A stretch of DNA of 64,000 nucleotides from JBDIVL01 sp039794405 (GTDB lineage: Bacteria; Planctomycetota; Brocadiia; Brocadiales; Brocadiaceae): positions 1 to 64,000 of the forward strand of contig JBDIVL010000006.1 of the NCBI GenBank assembly GCA_039794405.1, written 5' to 3'. The notes under the pieces are model-generated. The model was not told the origin of the DNA and made no database searches. It worked only from the letters and a program-made list of their open reading frames with translations. Made by a program: the position numbers and the translations under genes. Shown here one piece after another: positions 16,239 to 25,143 of the stretch. Numbering within the stretch: the first letter of the stretch is position 1; each line of letters opens with the position of its first letter.

Positions 16239-19200
16239 ATGATGAATCTGTTCCAATCAATTAAGGGCAAATTCCTTATATTTGCACTCTGTATATCTCT
16301 TATACCTATTACCGTAGTTACAACAATATATTATCTTCATGCAGGAAGTACCTTGAAACGTCAAACCTTGGAGGAATTGGGAAAGATTGCGGAAGCAAAA
16401 AGAATCCATGTGTTGTCTTTCATGGAAAAGTTAAAGATACGTACGTTGGATTTCAGTACCGATGGGTTCATAAGAAATACCATTGAAAAGATTATTATGA
16501 GAGGAGATGCTCAACAAGGTACAGTAAAAAGATTAAACAGGTATCTTTTAAAGCATAAGAAGTCAACATATCACCATCTGAGAGCAATAATTATTACTGA
16601 TAACGATGGTAGGATTGTTTCTTCTACTCAAGAAAATCTCGTTGGAAATACGATTTTTGATAATGGCGTACAAATAAAAGTATTCGGTAAGAAATTTGGT
16701 GAGATATGTGTTTGTCAGCCGCGATATTATCCTTATCTGGATGCAAATTGCATATTCGTTTCTGCGCCGTTAACTTCTCTCCATAATGCTGATTCGCTGG
16801 GTGTCATTATAAATGCTTACTCTCTTTCAGCCCTTAATGAAATTATGCTTGATCGTATTGGAATGGGAGAGACAGGGGAGATTTATCTGGTTAACAGAGA
16901 TAAAATTATGCTCACAGAGTCAAGGTTTATCGGTGATGCACCACTGAAACAGGTGATTGATACAGAGCCGGTTCGTAATATTATCGAAAATGGTAAAGAG
17001 ATGATCGGTATTTATAAAGATTATAGAGGTGTGCCAGTTGCCGGTGCCTCAATGGTTATACCTAATTATCATTGGATACTCCTGGCAGAGATAGATAAAA
17101 CCGAAATTTTTATGTTATTGAAGGGATTAGGAACCGTTACATTAATTTTAGGAATAATTAGTTCCGGTGTAGTTACTATTCTAGGCATTGTTTTCATCAT
17201 TTCAATAGTAAAGCCCATCGAGAATTTAAAAAATGCTACAATGCAATTAGCAAAGGGAAATCTGGAATATCGGGTAAAGGTAATTGGCAAGGATGAAATT
17301 AGTGACCTGGCCAATAGTTTTAATGTTATGGCTGATGATCTTGCAAGGGAAATTACAGAACATAAGAATGCAAAGGAAGCATTGAAGGAGTCTGAACAAA
17401 AATTCAGGGCTATTTTTGATCATGCAACAGATGGGATACTTTTAGCTGACATGGATACCAAACAACTCTTTATGAGTAATAAGGCGATTTGCCGAATGTT
17501 GGGTTACAGCCATGATGAAATCAGGAATTTAAGAGTTATGGATATTCATCCCAGAGAGTATCTCCCTTCTATTATAGAAAGGTTTGAAAAACAGTCAAAG
17601 AGAGAAATTACTTTGGCTGCTGGCATCCCTGTGAAAAGAAAGGATGGCAGCATTTTTTGTGCTGACGTCAACGCTGCTTGTATAACCTTTGGTGGAAAAA
17701 CATATCTTGTTGGAATTTTTAGAGATGTTACAGAGCGCAAGCGGATAGATGATGAATTAAAGGAGTTCAATAAAATTCTGGAACAATGTGTGGCAGAAAG
17801 GACATTGTTGCTGGAAAAAGCAAATAAAGAACTACGGACAGAGATTATTGAACGCAGGAAAGTGGAGAAAAGATTAAGGAAATATGAATTACTATTTTCT
17901 GAGATAAGTGATCTTGCGTATATCTGTGATACAGGAGGTAACATTTTATTCGTAAACAAGGCCTTTGAAAGATTGACGAGCCATAAACCTGAGGAATTTG
18001 TGGGAAGATCTTTTGCTCCTCTTTTTGATGAAGAGAATTTGAAAAAGGCAATGTATTTCTACAAAAGGACATTGGAAGGCGAAAGTTCTCAATTCGAACT
18101 TTATTTTAAGGATACGGAAATACTTTGTGAATATAAAGGCCTTCCCTTGCTGGATGAGGATGGGAATATCACTGGAGTTATTGGTACCGCCAGAGACATT
18201 ACCGATCGTAAACGGGCTGAAGAGATGCTAGAGAAGAGCAGGGATGCCCTTCTCAATGCACAAAGAATTGCACACCTGGGAAATTGGGAATGGGATGTTA
18301 TAAAAAATGAAGTGCTTGGTTCTGATGAATTCTATCGTATTTTTGGCTTGGAGCCTCAGAAACTACAAGAATTTGCCGGAACATATGAATCATTCCTAAG
18401 GTTTGTCCATCCTGATGATAAAGAATTTGTAGATAAAACTGTTCATGAAGCATTGTATAAAAAAAAACCTTTCAATATAGACTCTCGCATTGTTTTAGGA
18501 AATGGCTTAGAACGTACTGTCCATGCACAAGCCGAAGTTACCTTTGACGATACGGGAAAAGCGGTTCAGATGAGGGGAATAGCTCAGGATATTACGGAAT
18601 TGAAGCGATTAGAAGATGAACTTCGTAAGATATCGAATGCCGTTGAGCAAAGTTCAGGTCTCATTGTGATTGCTGATGCCAAAGGTAGCATAGAGTATGT
18701 GAATCCTAAATTTACTCAGGTAACTGGTTATACCCTTGAAGAAGTTATTGGGAAAAACCCACGTATTTTAAAATCAGGCAAAACACAGCCTGAAGTATAT
18801 AAAAAGCTATGGGTTACGATTACCTCCGGTGGTGAGTGGCGGGGAGAGTTTCTTAATAAGAAAAAGAATGGTGAACTTTATTGGGATGAGACTTCTATTT
18901 CTCCCATTAGAAATTCGAGAGGTATCATCACCCATTTTACTGCAGTTAAAGAAGATATCACGAAACGGAAACAGATGGAAGAAGAACTCAGGATTCTTAA
19001 CAGGTCTCTAGAGAAACGCATAGCCGAGCGAACAGCAGAGTTGGTAAAAGTAAACGAAGAACTAAAATCGGAAATCGTAGAACGCAAACAAGTAGAAAAC
19101 GCTTTGCGGAAAAATGAAAGGAGTCTTGCAAATGCACAAAGAATTGCACACATAGGGAATTGGGAATGGAATATCATAAACAACGAATTACGGTGGTCTA

Positions 19201-20603
19201 ATGAGATTTACCATATCTTTGGTTTAATTCCACAGATGTTTGGTGCAACCTATGAGGCATTTTTGAATTCTGTTCATCCCGATGATCGAGAATTTGTAAA
19301 AAGATCAGTAAGTGCAGCGTTATATGAAAGAAAACCTTATAGTATAGATCATCGTATAACCTTGCCAGATAGCTCAGTACGTTTTGTCCATGAAGAGGCT
19401 GAGGTTATTTTTGACGATACCGAAAGGCCGATTCAGATGAACGGAACGGTACATGATATTACAGAACGGAAACAGGCAGAAGAGGCAATACGTCTGAGTG
19501 AGGCCAAATACCGGTTACTCCTTGAAAATCTCCCTCAAAGGATATTTTACAAAGACAGGAATTCAACATACATATCCTGTAATGAAAATTTAGCTAGAGA
19601 TTTCCATATAAAGCCAGAAGAAATCGCAGGAAAGACAGATTACGATTTTGTTCCTAAAGAACTTGCTGATAAATACAGGGCAGATGATAAAAGCGTCATT
19701 GAGTCAGGACAAACAATGGATAGGGAGGAGAAATATATAAAAAATGGGCAGGAATTGATTGTTCATACCGTGAAAACCCCAGTAAGAAATGAAAAGGGCG
19801 ATGTTATTGGTATTTTAGGTGTTTTCTGGGATATTACAGAAAAAGTAGCTTTGCAAATGGAGGCTATACGTAATAGGCATTTGGTGGCATTGGGAGAGTT
19901 AGCTGCAGGTGTAGGTCATGAAATCAACAACCCTATGACTGGTATTATTAATTGTGCCCAGATATTGTCTAACAAAAGCAAAGAGGGAAGTACGGAAAAA
20001 GATATTGCCAATCGAATTATCAATGAGGGCAATCGTGTGGCCAATATAGTCCATAGCCTTCTTTCTTTTGCCATGTCGGGGAAAAGAAAAGGAAAAAAGA
20101 GTATTGTCGGTGTCGATGATATACTGCTTGATACCTTTATATTGACAGATGCCCAGTTACGGGAAGAAGGCATTAAGGTAAAATTAAATATTCCCCAAAA
20201 GTTATCAAAAATAGTAGCATATCCACAACAGATTCAGCAGGTCTTTCTGAATATTATCAGTAATGCACGGTATGCCCTAAATCAAAAATACCCAGAAACA
20301 CACGATAACAAAATCCTTGAAGTCCTGGGTGAAGTGATAATAATGGATAATAATCCATACATAAAGGTTACCTTTTATGATCACGGTACTGGTATACCTG
20401 CCAATATAATAGATAAAGTTTTAGATCCATTCTTTACAACGAAATCCAGACACAAAGGAACTGGATTAGGTTTAAGTATTAGCCATAGTATTATTAAAAA
20501 TCATGGTGGTAAAATTCTGATTGATAGTGTTGAGGGAGAATATACCAAAATTATCATTACTCTGCCGGTAAAAGGCTATAGTGAGGACGATATAACCTCC
20601 TAG
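16239..20603 (+). CDS. Giant membrane sensor histidine kinase: Cache-HAMP-multi-PAS-HisKA-HATPase
   Basis: 1454 residues. An N-terminal helix (FLIFALCISLIPITVVTTIYY), an extracytoplasmic dCache sensor (about 35-290, with GMGETGEIYLVN and YRGVPVAGASM), a second helix and HAMP (about 330-385, KPIENLKNATMQLAKGN) are followed by about six PAS/PAC units separated by short coiled coils. Two of these units repeat an AQRIAHxGNWEWD opening. The core has ELAAGVGHEINNPMTG with His1227, NIISNARYAL, DHGTGIP and GTGLGLSIS. No partner regulator is next to it. The closest relative in the window is the kinase at 50464-52686, which shares the Cache part and the core but has one PAS. Extra PAS units probably arose by internal duplication. 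Confidence 0.9.
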   Translation: MMNLFQSIKGKFLIFALCISLIPITVVTTIYYLHAGSTLKRQTLEELGKIAEAKRIHVLSFMEKLKIRTLDFSTDGFIRNTIEKIIMRGDAQQGTVKRLNRYLLKHKKSTYHHLRAIIITDNDGRIVSSTQENLVGNTIFDNGVQIKVFGKKFGEICVCQPRYYPYLDANCIFVSAPLTSLHNADSLGVIINAYSLSALNEIMLDRIGMGETGEIYLVNRDKIMLTESRFIGDAPLKQVIDTEPVRNIIENGKEMIGIYKDYRGVPVAGASMVIPNYHWILLAEIDKTEIFMLLKGLGTVTLILGIISSGVVTILGIVFIISIVKPIENLKNATMQLAKGNLEYRVKVIGKDEISDLANSFNVMADDLAREITEHKNAKEALKESEQKFRAIFDHATDGILLADMDTKQLFMSNKAICRMLGYSHDEIRNLRVMDIHPREYLPSIIERFEKQSKREITLAAGIPVKRKDGSIFCADVNAACITFGGKTYLVGIFRDVTERKRIDDELKEFNKILEQCVAERTLLLEKANKELRTEIIERRKVEKRLRKYELLFSEISDLAYICDTGGNILFVNKAFERLTSHKPEEFVGRSFAPLFDEENLKKAMYFYKRTLEGESSQFELYFKDTEILCEYKGLPLLDEDGNITGVIGTARDITDRKRAEEMLEKSRDALLNAQRIAHLGNWEWDVIKNEVLGSDEFYRIFGLEPQKLQEFAGTYESFLRFVHPDDKEFVDKTVHEALYKKKPFNIDSRIVLGNGLERTVHAQAEVTFDDTGKAVQMRGIAQDITELKRLEDELRKISNAVEQSSGLIVIADAKGSIEYVNPKFTQVTGYTLEEVIGKNPRILKSGKTQPEVYKKLWVTITSGGEWRGEFLNKKKNGELYWDETSISPIRNSRGIITHFTAVKEDITKRKQMEEELRILNRSLEKRIAERTAELVKVNEELKSEIVERKQVENALRKNERSLANAQRIAHIGNWEWNIINNELRWSNEIYHIFGLIPQMFGATYEAFLNSVHPDDREFVKRSVSAALYERKPYSIDHRITLPDSSVRFVHEEAEVIFDDTERPIQMNGTVHDITERKQAEEAIRLSEAKYRLLLENLPQRIFYKDRNSTYISCNENLARDFHIKPEEIAGKTDYDFVPKELADKYRADDKSVIESGQTMDREEKYIKNGQELIVHTVKTPVRNEKGDVIGILGVFWDITEKVALQMEAIRNRHLVALGELAAGVGHEINNPMTGIINCAQILSNKSKEGSTEKDIANRIINEGNRVANIVHSLLSFAMSGKRKGKKSIVGVDDILLDTFILTDAQLREEGIKVKLNIPQKLSKIVAYPQQIQQVFLNIISNARYALNQKYPETHDNKILEVLGEVIIMDNNPYIKVTFYDHGTGIPANIIDKVLDPFFTTKSRHKGTGLGLSISHSIIKNHGGKILIDSVEGEYTKIIITLPVKGYSEDDITS

Positions 20604-20655
20604 CATGGAGTAGCTATAGTACTCAATAGATGAGACCGAACAGTATTTTAGATAG

Positions 20656-20690
20656 GGTGGCACGGACAAACTCGTTTGTCCGTGATGGTG
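20656..20690. repeat. GGCACGGACAAAC hairpin
   Basis: Arm GGCACGGACAAAC with its complement GTTTGTCCGTG around a CTC loop. Same family as 13381-13476 and 28048-28080. It lies 50 bases after the kinase stop, where it may act as a transcript end. Confidence 0.7.
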
Positions 20691-20764
20691 TAATCAAATC
20701 CTGGCTCATTTTATCTGGTTTCATTATGTGCTGTTCGGTTTCATCTCTTGGATGCTATAATCAT

Positions 20765-20835
20765 TGATTATGGAGTAATGGAGTGATGGAATATTGTGGT
20801 GAGAGAAATTCCAATACTCCATTGCCCCACATTGG
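20765..20835. repeat. Inverted repeat of the GGAGTAATGGAGT family
   Basis: A tract beginning TATGGAGTAATGGAGTGATGG and ending CCAATACTCCATTGCCCCA, able to fold back on itself. A second copy with GGAGTAATGGAGTATAG and CCAATACTCCGTTGTCC lies at about 44350-44405. Confidence 0.65.
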
Positions 20836-21039
20836 GAATATATTTATGGTTCTTCTCCCGATTAGTTGGAAAAAGCTTGTATAATTTTTAGAGAGAAGTA
20901 TTGTTCATCGAGAAATTCATATACTTTTCTCTTGATAATTCTGATAAAGTTAACAGTCTTTTTTAATTCCAGGGGCACATTGGGGAGGGTTTCTTTGAAA
21001 ATTTCAAAAGTCATAAGTATTTGATACATTAAGATTTCT

Positions 21040-21137
21040 TGGCGGGAGCGTGTGGGAATCGAACCCACCTATCCCGCTGAAAAGCGGGACAGACCGGATT
21101 TGAAGTCCGTCGCCGACACCAGCCGACATGCACTCCC
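21040..21137 (-). tRNA. selC: tRNA-Sec (anticodon UCA)
   Basis: 98 nt including an encoded CCA. On the minus strand it starts GGGAGTGC, matching CGCTCCC at the 3' end (one G-T pair), followed by discriminator G and CCA. The anticodon loop is CTTCAAA, reading UCA. There is a long extra arm with a 6-bp stem (CCCGCT / AGCGGG, TTTC loop) and a T arm GTGGG-TTCGATT-CCCAC. Length, long variable arm and UCA anticodon together identify selenocysteine tRNA. No selenoprotein gene (in-frame UGA) was recognised in the window. Confidence 0.93.
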
Positions 21138-21188
21138 AGTGAAAATTCTATCATTTCGTTCAGGAGAGTGCAATACCTTAAAAAAGGA

Positions 21189-21893
21189 TTAATCCAAACC
21201 TGGAGTTTGGATATTTGTTTTTTTGAATGGTGTTGTTACATCACGGGGTGTCAAAACACCACCGGAGAAGAGTGTTTTGAATGCCTCTTCTACCGTAAAA
21301 TTGGTATCTATGACGGCATCTTCAGTGGTAAATATTAAAAACCCAGTTGTTGGGTTTGGTGTAGTTGGAATAAAAATACATAAAAGGTTCTTTTCATTGT
21401 TATATGACGTTGTGCCTGTTACAAATCCAATTGACTTTATTCCTTCTCTGGGAAAATCTACAAGGACCACACGTTTAAAGGCCTGTTTCCCGGGCAAGCT
21501 GATTGAATGGATTATTTGCTTTACCGATGAGTAGATATTTTTAACAATGGGGGTTCTTGTCAAAAGGTTTTCGAAATATTGGATAATGGCCTTGCCAATG
21601 AAATTGGCTGCAAAAATACCAAGAAAATATAACAAGATAAATGTGAGAATAATTCCAAGAAAGGTAATAACAAATTCATCAATGGAGGTTCTCGGCAGGG
21701 CAATACCACAAAATTGAAATACCTTTTTTATGAGGGGTGAAAGTGTGCCCCCTACAAGACCAAAAAGAAATTTTACGACAAAAAAGGTTACATAAACAGG
21801 AAGTATGAGCAACAGACCTGTCAACATCCTGTTTCTAATGTCTTTTTTAAATTGAGCAAAAATACCTTGTTTTTTTTGTTTTATTTCTTTCAT
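21189..21893 (-). CDS. DUF502 family membrane protein
   Basis: 234 residues with two transmembrane helices: MLTGLLLILPVYVTFFVVKFLF and a longer one around FVITFLGIILTFILLYFLGIF. These are followed by the family signature TRTPIVKNIYSSVKQ and a soluble C-terminal part (VVLVDFPREGIKSIGFVTG, CIFIPTTPNPTTGFL). The start was moved to ATG 21891-21893 (MKEIKQKKQGIF), because a longer frame to 22088 would overlap the ispH fusion gene by 180 bases. The stop of that gene is 16 bases upstream, so the two are probably co-transcribed. Molecular function is unknown for the family. The end of the gene lies about 50 bases from tRNA-Sec. Confidence 0.85.
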   Translation of the reverse strand: MKEIKQKKQGIFAQFKKDIRNRMLTGLLLILPVYVTFFVVKFLFGLVGGTLSPLIKKVFQFCGIALPRTSIDEFVITFLGIILTFILLYFLGIFAANFIGKAIIQYFENLLTRTPIVKNIYSSVKQIIHSISLPGKQAFKRVVLVDFPREGIKSIGFVTGTTSYNNEKNLLCIFIPTTPNPTTGFLIFTTEDAVIDTNFTVEEAFKTLFSGGVLTPRDVTTPFKKTNIQTPGLD

Positions 21894-21909
21894 GGTAGTA
21901 TTGATATTT

Positions 21910-23649
21910 TCAAAACTGACTTGATTTCCATATAAAGGCAATAATGCCGGCAAGCACAAAATTAAAATCTGAAATAGTTTCGAGTAACAGATTTTCGGAT
22001 ATAATTCTTTTTTGAAAGAGGTATTGATAACCGCAGGCATAAATAACGCAAGGGAGTAAATAATACCCCAGGGTGGTTGTCCAGCCAAAGAGTGGGCTTA
22101 CCGATAATAAAACAGTGATTAATGCAGTGATGATGATCAGAATTATTTTTGTTTGTTTTTTCCCAATCGCAATGGGAATCGTTTCTTTCCCCAGGATACG
22201 GTCACCCTGGATGTCCCGTAAATCAAGGACTACTGCCCTGATAAATGCGAGGCTAAAAGAAAAAGGGATAGCTACAGCAAGGGCTGGCACAAAACTTTTT
22301 CTCGTTCCTAGGAATGGAATTAATGCAGTACTGACAGCCCATGCAATGCTGTAAAAGATCTCTTTTGATCCCGGTATTTGCTCAAGACTTCTGTAACGGA
22401 TGATTTTTGATAAACTCTTTGGTATTATCTCTAACCGGTAAAAGATACCAAAGAGGCTGGCAAGGAAGATGCAGAAGAAGATAGATTTGCTCAGGATAAA
22501 CCCAAGAATAAAAGATGCTACGGCTCCGGCAATACCGAGGCCAACAAAGAGGTTTTGTTTTCTCTCATAAAACTTTGCCCTTGCCGGTTCATTTAACGCT
22601 ACCGCCTCTTTATTGGCGAAATGATTGAGGACTTGCATCGAAAATATGAAGAGGGCCGCAATCAGGCAAAAACTTAACCTCGGCTGAATTCCAAGGAGTA
22701 AAGCACTTGCATAGCTTAAACTCGCCGCCCCTAACCCTACATAGGTACAACTCCCAATAAAGAAACTTGCAATACTCTTTAAAGAGAACAGAACCTTTTC
22801 ATATTTATTAATTTTATATGAGTGTATCTTCTCAACCACCCTTTTGATCATCCAGTTCGGGGTCGAAGCGCCTGCAGTTACACCTATGGACTCGTAATCT
22901 TTCAGTTTGCTGAGGTCAAGTTCTGCATCGGTCTCGACATGGAATGTCGGTGTTCCTTCCGACTCGCAGATTTTAACAAGGCGGGTGGTGTTGGCACTAC
23001 CCCTTCCACCGACAACAATCATGGCATCAACAGATTTACTGAGACTAATAACCTCTTCCTGCCTCTTATATGTTGAACTACAGATTGTTTCAAATGATTC
23101 ACAATGTGGGTAGCGCTTTTTAATCCTCTCTATAGCTTCCTTAAACATGCGTCTGTCTTGTGTTGTCTGAGCTACTATGCACACCTTATCCATGGGTGGA
23201 AGATGTTCTATTTCTTCCAGTTCCTGTACAACATGCCCTTTGCCTTCTGCATATCCCAACAGTCCGATAACTTCTGCATGCCCTTTATCACCTACAATTA
23301 TTGTAGAATATCCCTGTGCAGCATATTTTTTAATGATAGATTGAACTCTCATTACATGAGGGCACGTAGCATCACAGACCTTTGCCCCCATATCTTCAAT
23401 TTCTTTTCTCCGGATTGGAGTAACGCCGTGTGCCCTGATAATAACAGTGCTTTTAGAAAGGTCCGTTTGCCCGCTAACGATCTGAATCCCTCTTTTTTCT
23501 AAATACTCAAGTACTTGTGGGTTGTGGATCAGAGGTCCATCGGTATAAACTTTACCATCACTTTTTTCATTTGCAGCATCTAAAAGGATGTCCATTGCCC
23601 GTCGAACACCCATACAGAACCCTGCAGTTTTGGCAACTTTTACTCTCAA
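21910..23649 (-). CDS. ispH: IspH (HMBPP reductase) fused to a UbiA-like prenyltransferase domain
   Basis: 579 residues. Residues 1-280 are IspH/LytB, the last enzyme of the MEP pathway, which makes IPP and DMAPP. The three [4Fe-4S] cysteines are present: Cys12 (AGFCMGV), Cys96 (CDATCPHV) and Cys190 (ETICSSTYKRQEE). Residues about 285-579 form a nine-helix-like membrane domain resembling UbiA prenyltransferases. The second aspartate motif is intact (LDLRDIQGDRILGKETIP, residues 475-492). The first, usually NDxxDxxxD, reads NHFANKEAVALNE (342-354) and lacks aspartates, so prenyl transfer may be altered or lost. No stop or frameshift separates the halves. A polyprenyl synthase lies 3.3 kb away. 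The ATG gives the standard MRVKVAKTAGFCMGV start. Confidence 0.88.
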   Translation of the reverse strand: MRVKVAKTAGFCMGVRRAMDILLDAANEKSDGKVYTDGPLIHNPQVLEYLEKRGIQIVSGQTDLSKSTVIIRAHGVTPIRRKEIEDMGAKVCDATCPHVMRVQSIIKKYAAQGYSTIIVGDKGHAEVIGLLGYAEGKGHVVQELEEIEHLPPMDKVCIVAQTTQDRRMFKEAIERIKKRYPHCESFETICSSTYKRQEEVISLSKSVDAMIVVGGRGSANTTRLVKICESEGTPTFHVETDAELDLSKLKDYESIGVTAGASTPNWMIKRVVEKIHSYKINKYEKVLFSLKSIASFFIGSCTYVGLGAASLSYASALLLGIQPRLSFCLIAALFIFSMQVLNHFANKEAVALNEPARAKFYERKQNLFVGLGIAGAVASFILGFILSKSIFFCIFLASLFGIFYRLEIIPKSLSKIIRYRSLEQIPGSKEIFYSIAWAVSTALIPFLGTRKSFVPALAVAIPFSFSLAFIRAVVLDLRDIQGDRILGKETIPIAIGKKQTKIILIIITALITVLLSVSPLFGWTTTLGYYLLPCVIYACGYQYLFQKRIISENLLLETISDFNFVLAGIIAFIWKSSQF

Positions 23650-24190
23650 TTGTTTACCTCGGATAATGTAGTTTAACTACGTGAAAGTCTAGGGTCTCTA
23701 TTTGTACGCCACACATATATATTAAATTTCCATGTAAATTTATTGTATAAGAATTTTCAGCTTATTTCAGCGGGTTTTCAGGATATTTTTTCATGTTAAT
23801 ATTTTATCCGTGGTTAACTTGAAAATAGTGATACATATGAAATGATAGGATTGTACCGGAAAGGTAAAAAAATTTGGTTGCGATTTTTCATACCCAATTT
23901 ATGGCGTGCTTTCTTAATTAAATACTTTCTCTGCGATGTATATTCACACATGGGTCAAGTTTTCAATGCACGAAATCATATGCCCTGCACATGCATCTCG
24001 CTTTTCATTGGTCTGAGGTGCACCTCGCTAACCTCTCATTCAGTAAGGAAGGATAAACTGTTACATTACAGAAAAACAATTTTATCAGGTATAATAAGTG
24101 ATGTCAATATCTTAATATTCACGGTAAATGTTGTTCCCTGTGGATTTTTCCTTGCTATATAACTGTCAATTTCTATAATAAATATCGATT
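23650..24190. other. Intergenic region between diverging ispH and a glycosyltransferase
   Basis: About 540 bases of AT-rich sequence that should hold promoters for both directions. A 106-codon plus-strand frame (23842-24162) has no ribosome binding site and no family resemblance, and I do not call it. No repeat of the main families is seen here. Confidence 0.45.
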
Positions 24191-24940
24191 ATGCTTAAAA
24201 ATAAAATTCTCGCAGCCATCCCTGTTTTTAATGAAGTGAACGTACATGATATCATCCGGAAGGTTAAAAATTTTCCCGTAGACGTATTGGTAATAGACGA
24301 CGGTTCTATGGATGATATTCGTATGAACCTCATGCAGATGGAAAACATCTTTGTGATAATGCATCCAAGAAACCTGGGGTATGGTAAAACGATTATCGAT
24401 GCGTTCTTGTTTGCAATGAGGCATGGGTATGATTATTTAATAACGATTGATGGTGATGGACAACATGAGCCTGAAGATATTTCACTGTTTTTGAAGGAAA
24501 TTCCGTTTTATAACTGCGATATCATATCAGGCTCCCGGTACTTTTTTTCTGCGAAAATATCCAAAGAAGTTCCACGGGAAAGATATCTTGTTAATAAAGA
24601 GATTACTGGTATTTTAAATCGAATAACAGGATTTAATCTGACGGATGCATTCTGCGGTTTTAAGGCATACAAGGTTCAAAAACTGAAGGGAATGCATTTA
24701 ACAGAAGACGGATACGGCATGCCATTACAATTATGGATGCAGGCATGGAAGTTAGGCTTGCAGGTTAAGGAGATACCTGTTAAACTTATCTATAAAGATC
24801 CTGCAAAAAAATTTAAAGGTATCCTGAATAACCCTCAAACAAGGCTGTATTATTATAAAAACATCATAGAGAAAGAATTAATTGTCACCGGACAAGGCAA
24901 CCTCCCGGCCTGGAAAGTAAAAAAGAAGGTGAGGTCCTAA
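24191..24940 (+). CDS. Family 2 glycosyltransferase (DPM1/polyprenyl-phosphate-sugar type)
   Basis: 249 residues with a GT-A fold. ILAAIPVFNEV opens the nucleotide-sugar domain, DDGSMDD supplies the first acidic motif and ITIDGDGQHEPEDI the metal-binding DxD-like motif. IISGSRYFF and DAFCGFKAYK follow, as in dolichyl/polyprenyl-phosphate mannosyl- or glucosyltransferases. No transmembrane helix is present, so it resembles the soluble DPM1 form. The sugar and acceptor cannot be read from sequence. The ATG gives a normal start. Confidence 0.85.
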   Translation: MLKNKILAAIPVFNEVNVHDIIRKVKNFPVDVLVIDDGSMDDIRMNLMQMENIFVIMHPRNLGYGKTIIDAFLFAMRHGYDYLITIDGDGQHEPEDISLFLKEIPFYNCDIISGSRYFFSAKISKEVPRERYLVNKEITGILNRITGFNLTDAFCGFKAYKVQKLKGMHLTEDGYGMPLQLWMQAWKLGLQVKEIPVKLIYKDPAKKFKGILNNPQTRLYYYKNIIEKELIVTGQGNLPAWKVKKKVRS

Positions 24941-25143
24941 TACACACCTGATCTTTATCTTTAGATGCCTGGTGCACAGCGAAGCTGTAAACAAAAGGCA
25001 TAAAAAAAATGTTAAATGCCAAATAAACTCCAATGTCCCAAATTAAGGTATGGTGTCCACATCGTAAACTTCTTATTTTGCAATTTACCTTTTTCACTTC
25101 AAACTCGTTCGGGTTAGGGAAGCGGTAATATTATAACGATACC

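Noticed and set aside
20862..21029. A 55-codon minus-strand frame (MYQILMTFEIFKETLPN...) just after tRNA-Sec
   Set aside because: No ribosome binding site or family resemblance. It could be a remnant beside a tRNA gene, but nothing supports expression.
21040..21137. tRNA-Sec as an integration site for a genomic island
   Set aside because: No integrase, no direct repeat of the tRNA end found within the neighbouring sequence, and flanking genes are housekeeping.
23842..24162. A 106-codon plus-strand frame before the glycosyltransferase gene
   Set aside because: Odd composition (many Cys, Ile, Phe), no ribosome binding site, no recognisable domain; lies where promoters are expected.
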